Shown here in pieces: positions 17,778 through 25,028 of a stretch of 64,000 nucleotides of DNA. A model generated the notes under the pieces. The model had not been told where the DNA came from and searched no databases. It saw nothing but the letters and a program-made list of their open reading frames with translations. Source of the stretch: Longimicrobiales bacterium. GTDB taxonomy: Bacteria; Gemmatimonadota; Gemmatimonadetes; Longimicrobiales; Gaopeijiaceae. The number at the start of each line of letters is the position of its first letter. Position 1 is the first letter of the stretch. Location of the stretch: contig CATQHQ010000002.1 of NCBI GenBank assembly GCA_958296005.1, positions 1,485,501-1,549,500 on the forward strand. Reading direction: 5' to 3'. Both the position numbers and the translations under genes were made by a program.

Positions 17778-19082
17778 ATGCAAACCAGAACCAAGGTTGT
17801 CGTAGGAACCGGCATCGTCGCGATTCTTGCGACTGCGGCGGTCGTCGGCTCGAACGGCACGCGCACCCCGGGCATCGACGCCCGGATCGAAGACGTCGGA
17901 AGGCGGAACTTAGTCGAGACGGTGACGGCGAGCGGCAACGTCCGGGCCCGGCGCAAGGTCGACATCAGCTCCGACATCTCGGCGCGGGTCACCCAGTTGC
18001 TGGTGGAGGAAGGGGCGGACGTGGTCCAAGGACAGATCCTCTTGCGGCTCGATCCCACCCGCTTCCAGGCGAGCCTCAGCCGGAACCAAGCGGCGTTGCT
18101 TCAGGCCCGGGCGCAGGTCGCCCAAGCCCGCGCGAACTACCTGCAAGCCGAGCGCGACGCGCAGCGGCTGACGGACCTTCGAGCGCGAGACTCCTTGCTC
18201 GTCAGTCGCCAGGACCTGGAAAACGCCCAAACCCAGTACGAGGTGCAACGGTCCCTGCTGGAGTCGGCCGAGTACGGCGTCAACCAGTCCGAGGCGGCTT
18301 TGGAAGAAGCGCAGGACAACCTCGCCAAGACGATCATCCGCGCGCCGATGGCTGGACGGGTCACCCGCCTCAACGTGGAGCAGGGGGAGACCGTCATCGT
18401 CGGCACGATGAACAACCCCGGGAGCCTCGTGCTCACCGTCTCGGATCTCTCGGTGATGGAGGTGGTGCTGGAGGTGGACGAGACCGACGTGCCGAATATC
18501 CAGCTGGGCGACAGCGCCACCGTGGATCTGGACGCCTTCCCCAACCGCGAGTTCGCCGGCTTGGTGACCGAGATCGGCAACAGCGCCATCCGGTCGCCGT
18601 CCACTGTTGCCGGTACGGGCCAGACCCCGACGATCGACTTCGAGGTGGTGGTCACGCTCCAGGACCCGGACGTCGAGTTGCGCCCGGACCTGTCGGCCAC
18701 CGCCGACTTGGTGACGGCCACCCGCGACGGCGCGCTGAGCATTCCCATCATCGCCCTGACCGTGAGGGAACTCTCCGAGGACTCGGCGGCGGCGGCCGGC
18801 GCTTCCGTAGCTTCCGAGGCGGCGTCCTCGGCCGATGGCGAGCCGGAGGACGCGCCTGTCGAAGTCGAAGGAGTCTACGTAGTCCGGGACGGCATCGCGG
18901 CCTTCACACCGGTAGACGTCGGCATCGCTGGGCAGGAGTACTTCGAGGTGCTGTCGGGCTTGGCCGATGGCGACACGGTGGTGAGCGGACCCTACCAGAT
19001 CGTGCGCACCCTCTCCGACGGCAGCCGCATCCGCCCCGCCGATCCGGACGAGGACTCGAGCCGCCCCGAAAGCTCCAGCTGA
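17778..19082 (+). CDS. HlyD/RND-type periplasmic adaptor (MacA-like)
   Basis: Membrane fusion protein of 434 residues with a single N-terminal anchor (VVVGTGIVAILATAAVVG). A split lipoyl/barrel-sandwich domain surrounds a helical hairpin: GNVRARRKVDISSDISARVTQL leads in, coiled coil follows from about 95 to 175, and IIRAPMAGRVTRLNVEQGETV leads out. A beta-barrel domain follows, with a low-complexity Ala/Ser/Glu segment near residue 340 and a short acidic C-terminus. It has a good GAGGAG ribosome site 8 bases after the TolC stop. It should link the permeases to the TolC-like channel. Confidence 0.93.
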   Translation: MQTRTKVVVGTGIVAILATAAVVGSNGTRTPGIDARIEDVGRRNLVETVTASGNVRARRKVDISSDISARVTQLLVEEGADVVQGQILLRLDPTRFQASLSRNQAALLQARAQVAQARANYLQAERDAQRLTDLRARDSLLVSRQDLENAQTQYEVQRSLLESAEYGVNQSEAALEEAQDNLAKTIIRAPMAGRVTRLNVEQGETVIVGTMNNPGSLVLTVSDLSVMEVVLEVDETDVPNIQLGDSATVDLDAFPNREFAGLVTEIGNSAIRSPSTVAGTGQTPTIDFEVVVTLQDPDVELRPDLSATADLVTATRDGALSIPIIALTVRELSEDSAAAAGASVASEAASSADGEPEDAPVEVEGVYVVRDGIAAFTPVDVGIAGQEYFEVLSGLADGDTVVSGPYQIVRTLSDGSRIRPADPDEDSSRPESSS

Positions 19083-19092
19083 CGTAGCGCCC

Positions 19093-20334
19093 ATGAAGAT
19101 GCTGGAAGGAGTCCGGCTAGCGACCGAGCAGATCCGCGCCCAGAAGCTCAAGAGCTTCTTCAGCCTTCTGGGCGTGATCGTCGGTGTGATGTTCCTCGTG
19201 CTGGTGGTCGGCGTCGTGGAGGGCGTGGACCGCTACATGCGCACCACCCTGGTCGACAACTTCATCGGCGTGAACACGGTGACGGTGCGTCGGTGGCCCA
19301 GAAACGACCTGAACACGTCGGCCGAGCAGCGGCGAGCGTGGGCTCGCGCGCCGCGGTTGACCTACGACGACCTGGAGTACCTCCGGGAGGAGATCAGCTT
19401 GCCAGCCTCGATCGGCGCCCAGTCCGGCGGGGGCGGGGAGGTCGAGTCGCCGAGCGGCCTCAAGGTCGAGAACGTCAGAATTCTGGGCGCAACGGCCCAG
19501 ATGTTCGACATCCGCAACTGGGGCGCCGAAGAAGGCCGTGTCTTCAGCCGGGCCGAAGACGAGCAAGGCACGCCCGTCGTCGTGTTGGGTCAATCCACCG
19601 CCGAAGCTCTGTTCGTGGGAGTGGATCCGGTGGGCAAGGAAGTCCGCATCCGGGGCTTTCCGTTTCGCGTCGTCGGCGTCCTCGAGGAGCAGGGCTCGTT
19701 TCTGGGCCAGTCCCTCGACAACTTGGCCATTGCTCCCGCCCGATCGCCGGTGCAGAGCTTCACCAACCCCCGGGGGATCGTCGACGAGATCGTCATCAAG
19801 GCCGACGCGCCCGAGCTCGTCGTGCCCTTGCAGCAACAGGCCGTAGAGGTCATGCGGATCCGGCGTCGGTTGCGGCCCGCCGACCTGAACAACTTCGCCG
19901 CGGAGACGACGGAAGGGACCTTGGGGTTCTGGAACCGGATCAGCACGGTTCTCTTTACCGCCCTGCCCGGCCTCGTGGGGATATCGCTGGTGGTGGGCGG
20001 GATCGTCATCATGAACATCATGCTGGTGACGGTCATGGAGAGAACGCGCGAGATCGGCATCCGGAAAGCCGTCGGCGCAAAGCGCAGCGACATCCTGGTG
20101 CAGGTGCTGATCGAGACGATCACGCTGTCGGGCATCGGAGCCGTGTTCGGCGTGGCGGCAGGGGCCGGCGTCACGGTACTCGTTGGGGCCGTATCGCCTC
20201 TTCCGGCCGTGGTCGCCCCAAAGTGGGCGGCGTTGGGAGTCGCTCTCGGGTTGGTGGTTGGCGTGGTGTCGGGGGTGTATCCGGCAGCGCGAGCGGCGAA
20301 GCTGGACCCCGTCGACGCGCTCCGGTACGAGTGA
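19093..20334 (+). CDS. MacB-type ABC transporter permease 1
   Basis: Permease of 413 residues: an N-terminal helix (SFFSLLGVIVGVMFLVLVVGVV), a periplasmic MacB core domain of about 230 residues, and three C-terminal helices. The conserved MERTREIGIRKAVGAKRSDIL sits at the second helix, and the protein ends PARAAKLDPVDALRYE, as usual. There is no ATPase domain. It lies 10 bases after the adaptor gene and 22 before a second permease, suggesting a heterodimer. Such exporters use a LolD/MacB-like ATPase, which must be encoded elsewhere. Confidence 0.93.
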   Translation: MKMLEGVRLATEQIRAQKLKSFFSLLGVIVGVMFLVLVVGVVEGVDRYMRTTLVDNFIGVNTVTVRRWPRNDLNTSAEQRRAWARAPRLTYDDLEYLREEISLPASIGAQSGGGGEVESPSGLKVENVRILGATAQMFDIRNWGAEEGRVFSRAEDEQGTPVVVLGQSTAEALFVGVDPVGKEVRIRGFPFRVVGVLEEQGSFLGQSLDNLAIAPARSPVQSFTNPRGIVDEIVIKADAPELVVPLQQQAVEVMRIRRRLRPADLNNFAAETTEGTLGFWNRISTVLFTALPGLVGISLVVGGIVIMNIMLVTVMERTREIGIRKAVGAKRSDILVQVLIETITLSGIGAVFGVAAGAGVTVLVGAVSPLPAVVAPKWAALGVALGLVVGVVSGVYPAARAAKLDPVDALRYE

Positions 20335-20356
20335 AGGGCCTACAAGGGAGCTCATC

Positions 20357-21640
20357 GTGACGGAACCGAATCGATCTTCGACGGGAAGGGTTTTGCTGGA
20401 GAGCGCACGGGTGGCTGCCCAAGCCCTGCGAGCCAACTGGCTACGAGCCGCCCTGGCCGTGCTGGGCGTGGGCGTCGGCACGGGGGTCGTGGTCACGATC
20501 GCGTCGGTGGTAACCGGGATCCGCACTCAGGTCATGTCGGCGTTCGACTCGGCAGGCCCGGAGAACTTCATGGTGATGCCGTTCGACATGACGGAAGTGC
20601 GGGCATCCTTCAGCGGCTCCGGCCGCCCCCCGTGGTTCGACAAGCCCGACATCAGCAACCGGGAGGTGCGGCGCATTCAGAGCCTCCCTGCGGTGCAGGA
20701 AGCGATCGCCGGCTACGAGTTCGGAGCCTCGATTCGCTTCGAGTCGGAGTGGCTCCACAACGTGGCATGGCGCGGCACATCTTCGGGTTGGGCAGCCTAC
20801 CTCCCCGGCGACTTCGTGAGCGGTCGAGACTTCACCGTCGCCGAGATCAACCAAGCCCGGGGCGTGGTCATTCTCTCCGACGAGCTGGCGGAGGTGCTCT
20901 TCGGGCAGCTCGATCCGATCGGCAAGCGAGTGCGAGTGAACGCGGGCCGTCGCGCAACCAACGAGCTCTTCACGGTCGTGGGCGTGTACGCCGTGGCCGA
21001 CAACTACTTTGGCGACATGCAGGAGAACTTCGCGGTCGTGCCCTACACCGCCGCCGACAAACGGCTGAAGGCACGGGACCGGTGGACGTTCATGGTCGTC
21101 CAGATCGTGCCGCAAGGAGGTACCGCCGTCGAAGCCGAGCATCAGATCGTTTCGACCCTGCGCTCGATGCGCGGCCTCGGGCCCGCCGAGGAAAACAACT
21201 TCGCCATTGTCAGGGCGGAACAGATGGTGGACCTGTTCAACCAGCTCACCGGCGTCTTCTTTGCAGTGATGATCGGCCTGTCGTCGATCGGGATGCTGGT
21301 GGGCGGAATCGGCGTGATCGGCATCATGCTGATCTCGGTTACGGAGCGGACCCGCGAGATCGGGGTGCGGAAGGCCATGGGAGCGACTCGGCGGGAGATC
21401 ATGTGGCAGTTTCTGATCGAGGCGTCGTTGCTGACCGCTCTTGGCGGGGCTGCGGGGCTCCTCGTCGGATGGGGCGCGTCGTCGATCGCCACCGCCCTTA
21501 CCCCTCTTCCCGCCCGCATTCCCCTCTGGTCGATCTTCGCCGCGATCGCCCTGGCGGCCGCGACCGGGATCGTGTTCGGCATCCTCCCGGCCTTGCGCGC
21601 CTCCAAGCTCGACCCTGTGGACGCGCTGCGCTACGAGTGA
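20357..21640 (+). CDS. MacB-type ABC transporter permease 2
   Basis: Paralogue of the preceding permease (427 residues). It has an N-terminal helix LAVLGVGVGTGVVVTIASVV, a periplasmic core, then helices with VTERTREIGVRKAMGATRREIM and the same C-terminal signature ASKLDPVDALRYE. The GTG start at 20357 is supported by an AGGGAG ribosome site 7 bases upstream; sequence further upstream reads into the previous gene in another frame. No ATP-binding domain is present. With permease 1 it probably forms the membrane part of a tripartite export system. Confidence 0.92.
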   Translation: MTEPNRSSTGRVLLESARVAAQALRANWLRAALAVLGVGVGTGVVVTIASVVTGIRTQVMSAFDSAGPENFMVMPFDMTEVRASFSGSGRPPWFDKPDISNREVRRIQSLPAVQEAIAGYEFGASIRFESEWLHNVAWRGTSSGWAAYLPGDFVSGRDFTVAEINQARGVVILSDELAEVLFGQLDPIGKRVRVNAGRRATNELFTVVGVYAVADNYFGDMQENFAVVPYTAADKRLKARDRWTFMVVQIVPQGGTAVEAEHQIVSTLRSMRGLGPAEENNFAIVRAEQMVDLFNQLTGVFFAVMIGLSSIGMLVGGIGVIGIMLISVTERTREIGVRKAMGATRREIMWQFLIEASLLTALGGAAGLLVGWGASSIATALTPLPARIPLWSIFAAIALAAATGIVFGILPALRASKLDPVDALRYE

Positions 21641-21659
21641 CCGGGCTCGTTTGCCGTCC

Positions 21660-22385
21660 ATGATCGAGCCGCTGGACGTCCTGGCCGTAATGGCTCACCC
21701 CGACGATGCGGAGATCTTCTGCGGAGGCGCTCTTCTCAAGTCGGCCGACGCAGGAGAGCGCACGGGCGTCCTCGACCTGACGGCCGGCGAGGCCGGCACC
21801 CGGGGAACCCGGGAGTCCCGGGCGCAGGAGGCAGCGGCTGCGGCCGAAATCCTTGGACTCGCGGACCGCCGTTGCGCAGGACTTCCCGACGCCGGGCTGG
21901 TCAACGACCGGGAGTCCCGCGTCGCCGTGGTCCAGGCGGTCCGAGCACTTCGGCCGAGGGTGGTCGTCACCCATTGGCTCAAAGGGCGTCATCCGGACCA
22001 TGGGGCGGCGGCGCGCCTGGCGCGAGACGCCTCCTTCTTGGCGGGCCTGCGCAACTTTCCCGGAGGCGCCGCCGCTCACCGCCCCGAGAAGGTGGTGTAC
22101 GCCATGGCGTTCCGGGAGGACCCGGTCAAGCCCACGTTCGTCGTAGACGTCAGCGACCAGATGGAGCGGAAGCTTGCCGCCCTCGCGGCGTACGGCACGC
22201 AGTTTCAAGGCAAGACGGGCGTGGGCGAGGTGTTCCCTGGCGGAAGCCGGCCGTTCTTCGAACAAGTTCGGAGCGCACACGCACTGTACGGCTCCCTCAT
22301 CCGCTGCGAGTACGGCGAACCCTACTGGACCGAGGAGACGACAGAGGCCGCCACCCTAGGCCGGCTCTCCGGGACGACCTTCTGA
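21660..22385 (+). CDS. bshB1: PIG-L family deacetylase, BshB1-like
   Basis: Zinc-dependent N-deacetylase of 241 residues. The metal-binding AHPDDAE motif is at residues 12-18 and a second HPDH motif follows. DLTAGEAGTRGTRESRAQEAAAAAEILGL and the C-terminal FFEQVRSAHALYGSLIRCEYGEPY match the BshB1 subgroup, which removes acetate from GlcNAc-malate in bacillithiol synthesis. The bacillithiol assignment is by family resemblance; no bshA or bshC is nearby. It starts 19 bases after the permease stop and may ride on that operon. It converges on the Cys-rich peptide cassette. Confidence 0.82.
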   Translation: MIEPLDVLAVMAHPDDAEIFCGGALLKSADAGERTGVLDLTAGEAGTRGTRESRAQEAAAAAEILGLADRRCAGLPDAGLVNDRESRVAVVQAVRALRPRVVVTHWLKGRHPDHGAAARLARDASFLAGLRNFPGGAAAHRPEKVVYAMAFREDPVKPTFVVDVSDQMERKLAALAAYGTQFQGKTGVGEVFPGGSRPFFEQVRSAHALYGSLIRCEYGEPYWTEETTEAATLGRLSGTTF

Positions 22386-22408
22386 CAAGACTCGGGGACC
22401 ATCGCGAG

Positions 22409-22666
22409 CTAGCAGCAGTAGAACCCTCCCGGACAGGGTCCGGCGCAGCGGACGAACGTCCAGCACCACTGGATCGCTTGCGGTTCCTTGGTTCCGTGGT
22501 GTCGGAACCCCTTGGCCCCGGTGTCGCCGGACAGGTGCGTGGCGGGCACGGTGACTCCCGCCGCCAGGGCCAGAGCCAGTCCTGCGGCCCTAATCGCGCT
22601 CCCTGCGCGGCGTCGACGGCTCGTTGCTTCGTGTCGGCGATCGGTGCCTGTTGTTGGATGTCTCAT
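22409..22666 (-). CDS. Cys-rich secreted peptide precursor 2
   Basis: An 85-residue precursor with a basic N-terminus (residues 1-25, many Arg), a hydrophobic secretion segment (AAGLALALAAGVTVPA, 27-42) and a short mature region with five cysteines: C68, C74, C78 and a terminal C84-C85, spacing CX5CX3CX5CC, ending FYCC. The ATG is fixed by an AAGGAG ribosome site. It resembles precursor 1 in signal segment, aromatic residues among the cysteines and the CC doublet. The propeller gene is 89 bases upstream. I do not recognise a named family; function is unknown, and a modified or disulfide-rich exported peptide is my inference. Confidence 0.75.
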   Translation of the reverse strand: MRHPTTGTDRRHEATSRRRRAGSAIRAAGLALALAAGVTVPATHLSGDTGAKGFRHHGTKEPQAIQWCWTFVRCAGPCPGGFYCC

Positions 22667-22755
22667 GATCGTTTCTCCTTGTTTGACTTGTTGGATTGGT
22701 CTTGACTCGATGTCAGCCGCTCCGAGCGAGTGGCCGCGTGGTCGATCCCCGACGC

Positions 22756-23922
22756 CTACGCCCCGCCGGTCGCTTTCTCGGCCAGCTTGGCCAGAATCCA
22801 GCGGTTGGGATGTATCGAGGACGGGTTCTGGAAGTAGAAGATGTCGTCTGCGACGACGTACAGCCGGGGCATGTCCGCCCGTTTCCACAGATCGTTCCCT
22901 TGCCGGTCGATCAGCAGAAGGTCCCAGACCGCGTCGTTGCCCCGGGTCTGCACGGCCTGAACCACGATCCTCCCGTCGCGGAGCAGGAAGACGTTCATGA
23001 TCTGCGTGATGGCGTCGATCTCTTCCTGCCTCGAAACGGGGTCCGGGGCCGCTCCGCCGCCTTGAGGGACCGCACGCCCTGGACGAGGCAACGCTAGCGG
23101 GAACGCGGCAAGGCGGTCTCCGCCACTGTCGAACTTGTACAACGTGTCCGCCATGCTCCAGGCCGCCCATATCGTGTCGGCTTCCACCACCGCGACGGTT
23201 CCCAGCATCGACTGCGCCAGCGCCAGCAGCTCGTCCGGAACCCGCATGGGCAGAAAGCTCCGCTCCAGCTCCTGGGTTTCACGGTTCCACCGGTGCAGAA
23301 ATTCTCCCGGTGCTCCGCCACCGCCCATCCTGTAGCCGGCAAGCAGGTAGCGGCCGTCGCCCAGATCGTGGGCGGCGAGGATGTCCACCCCCGGCAGATC
23401 GGCGACCCGGACCGAGTCCGGGCCGCCGGAGGACAGGAACGTCAGGCGTCCCAACGCCGCATCGGCGACAACCAGGTCGCCTTCCAGCGTCCTGTGCGCC
23501 GAGATCGGAAACTCGAACTCGCCTGGTCCCTGCCCTCTTCGTCCAAGGTTCGCCCGAAGCCTGCCGTCCAGGCCGTACGTGCGCACCTGTCCTTCCATCG
23601 GCTCGGCGACCAGCAGCTCGCCAGCGTCGCCAACCGTCACCATCGGCTGCACCGTCAGCACCTCGTCGGTTTCTTCCAGATCGAGGGTGCCCACGACCTT
23701 GAAGGCGTCGTCCAGCATGGCCGCCGTGCCTGCTTCGGACCGCGAGTCGGAGGAGACCGCCGGATCGGGGAGAGCATCGTCTACGCCGCAAGCCGACAGC
23801 GCGAGGGCCCAGGCCAGTGCGCCGGAAGCGCCGACAGCAGGGTTGGATGCGCGGCGCGCCTCATGGGCCGTGCTCGTCGCGTTCGTCTGCGGGCGGCTTC
23901 CTTGCAGTGCTCTCCTCTTCAC
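22756..23922 (-). CDS. Six-bladed beta-propeller lipoprotein
   Basis: A 388-residue protein with a lipoprotein signal ending in lipobox ALSAC (C45). The rest is repeated four-strand blades resembling NHL/6-bladed propellers, for example GDAGELLVAEPMEGQVRTYG, LGRRGQGPGEFEFPISA (typical of the family) and DGRIVVQAVQ. Such propellers are usually extracytoplasmic binding modules without catalysis. The GTG start at 23922 has an AGGAG ribosome site that overlaps the precursor 1 stop, so the two genes are coupled. In Bacteroidota, related propeller lipoproteins neighbour small Cys-containing NVEALA-type peptides, a parallel arrangement. Confidence 0.85.
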   Translation of the reverse strand: MKRRALQGSRPQTNATSTAHEARRASNPAVGASGALAWALALSACGVDDALPDPAVSSDSRSEAGTAAMLDDAFKVVGTLDLEETDEVLTVQPMVTVGDAGELLVAEPMEGQVRTYGLDGRLRANLGRRGQGPGEFEFPISAHRTLEGDLVVADAALGRLTFLSSGGPDSVRVADLPGVDILAAHDLGDGRYLLAGYRMGGGGAPGEFLHRWNRETQELERSFLPMRVPDELLALAQSMLGTVAVVEADTIWAAWSMADTLYKFDSGGDRLAAFPLALPRPGRAVPQGGGAAPDPVSRQEEIDAITQIMNVFLLRDGRIVVQAVQTRGNDAVWDLLLIDRQGNDLWKRADMPRLYVVADDIFYFQNPSSIHPNRWILAKLAEKATGGA

Positions 23923-23931
23923 CGGCGACTC

Positions 23932-24192
23932 CTAGAAGCTCGGCACCAAGATCGGGCCGGCGGTGCCATTGACGCAGCAGTAGCCGTAGAGGCACCATCC
24001 GATGCACATTACGAACGGCCCAAAGACCACCTGTCGCTCTTTGTGGAGCTGGGCTTCCGCGCGTCCTTCGATCGCCGGCTCGAACCCTCCGGCCGCCGGC
24101 GCGGCGGAGGTCAGAGCCAAGGCTAGACCCGCCGCCGTCAGAAGGAACTTCGTCCGGCTTCTCTTCGCACGCTTGCTGGTTTGGTTCTTCAT
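23932..24192 (-). CDS. Cys-rich secreted peptide precursor 1
   Basis: An 86-residue precursor: Lys/Arg-rich start, hydrophobic signal segment (FLLTAAGLALALTSAAPAAGG, about 16-36), a linker containing EGRAEAQ, and a Cys cluster C63, C67, C72-C73 (CX3CX4CC) interleaved with Trp and Tyr, then a hydrophobic tail. It starts with ATG overlapping the thioredoxin-like gene's stop (ATGA) and has an AAGGAG ribosome site. Sequence pattern and leader resemble precursor 2, suggesting an old duplication. The function is unknown; the placement between a CXXC thioredoxin-like lipoprotein and a propeller lipoprotein suggests an exported, oxidised peptide. Confidence 0.78.
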   Translation of the reverse strand: MKNQTSKRAKRSRTKFLLTAAGLALALTSAAPAAGGFEPAIEGRAEAQLHKERQVVFGPFVMCIGWCLYGYCCVNGTAGPILVPSF

Positions 24193-24767
24193 CGTTGGTT
24201 CTCCTTGCGAGTTGGGTTTGATGTGTCCAGCTGTTCGTCTCTCTCGAACGACCGGGCGAGCCGTTGCAGCACTTCGTCCAAGTCGAACGACTCCCAGTCG
24301 GGAACGCCCGGGGCCGCCGGGTCGGGGACCGTCGCCAGCACGCTTCCGTCCCTACCGACGGCGTAGAGCGCGGGAAGCGGGGCACTCCGGCCGAACACTC
24401 CGGCGTGCTGCCTCGGCGTCCGCATCTGGATCGCGGCCTCGATTCGCTCCGACGCGAGGAACCCGGCGACGATCTCCCGGTTCCTCCCGCTACTCTCGCC
24501 GACGGCAACCACCACCGTCTCCAGGCGGTGGGGCGAGCGGTGCTGGAGCCTTCTCGCAACCCACGACGCTTCCGCGAGCTTGCACGTCAGGCAATCGACC
24601 GAGTTGAGCGTCCAGACCAGAGCCGATCGATCGTTGGACAGCTCCAGCGACGGCGGCACCGAGTCCCCGACGTCGAGGAGCGTGCTCCTGCTTGGTCCGC
24701 CCTCGGCGCAGGCCGCCAGCGCCAACCCCGCCAGCGCCGCGATCGCACCTCTCTCCGTAGCGGTCAT
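24189..24767 (-). CDS. Thioredoxin-like (TlpA-type) lipoprotein
   Basis: A 192-residue protein with a lipoprotein signal (lipobox LAAC, C20) and a thioredoxin-like fold: VPPSLELSNDRSALVWTLNSVDCLTC carries the redox motif C59-L-T-C62 after a core strand, and LPALYAVGRDGSVLATVP carries the cis-Pro region and last strands. CLTC is not the usual CGPC or CXPC, and a Trp before the first Cys is missing, so the redox role needs care. The ATG at 24767 has a GGAGGG ribosome site. It opens the cassette with the two Cys-rich peptides and the propeller, and could handle their cysteines outside the cytoplasm. Confidence 0.8.
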   Translation of the reverse strand: MTATERGAIAALAGLALAACAEGGPSRSTLLDVGDSVPPSLELSNDRSALVWTLNSVDCLTCKLAEASWVARRLQHRSPHRLETVVVAVGESSGRNREIVAGFLASERIEAAIQMRTPRQHAGVFGRSAPLPALYAVGRDGSVLATVPDPAAPGVPDWESFDLDEVLQRLARSFERDEQLDTSNPTRKENQR

Positions 24768-25028
24768 CGCACACGACCCTCCGGCGAGCGAATCGTCTCC
24801 ACCGCCTCTCCTCTCCATCGCTTGGGGCTCGGGTGCCGCAGACGGGCCGCAAAACGCTCGTCCGGCGGGCCGGCAGCAGCTCCAAGAAGACGGTTGCTAC
24901 GCCGGCGCCCTAATGATGTCGACCCGGAATGGGCCTTTGGATGGCTGGATGGGACTAAATTTTCTTGCTGGCGGAACGGCGGTCGCTCGTCGGCGACAGG
25001 CTGGCCGTTCTCGACCGGAAGATCGAAG

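Noticed and set aside
24819..25028. Search for a third Cys-rich peptide before the thioredoxin-like gene
   Set aside because: All minus-strand frames in this gap lack a start with a ribosome site followed by a signal-like segment and Cys cluster.
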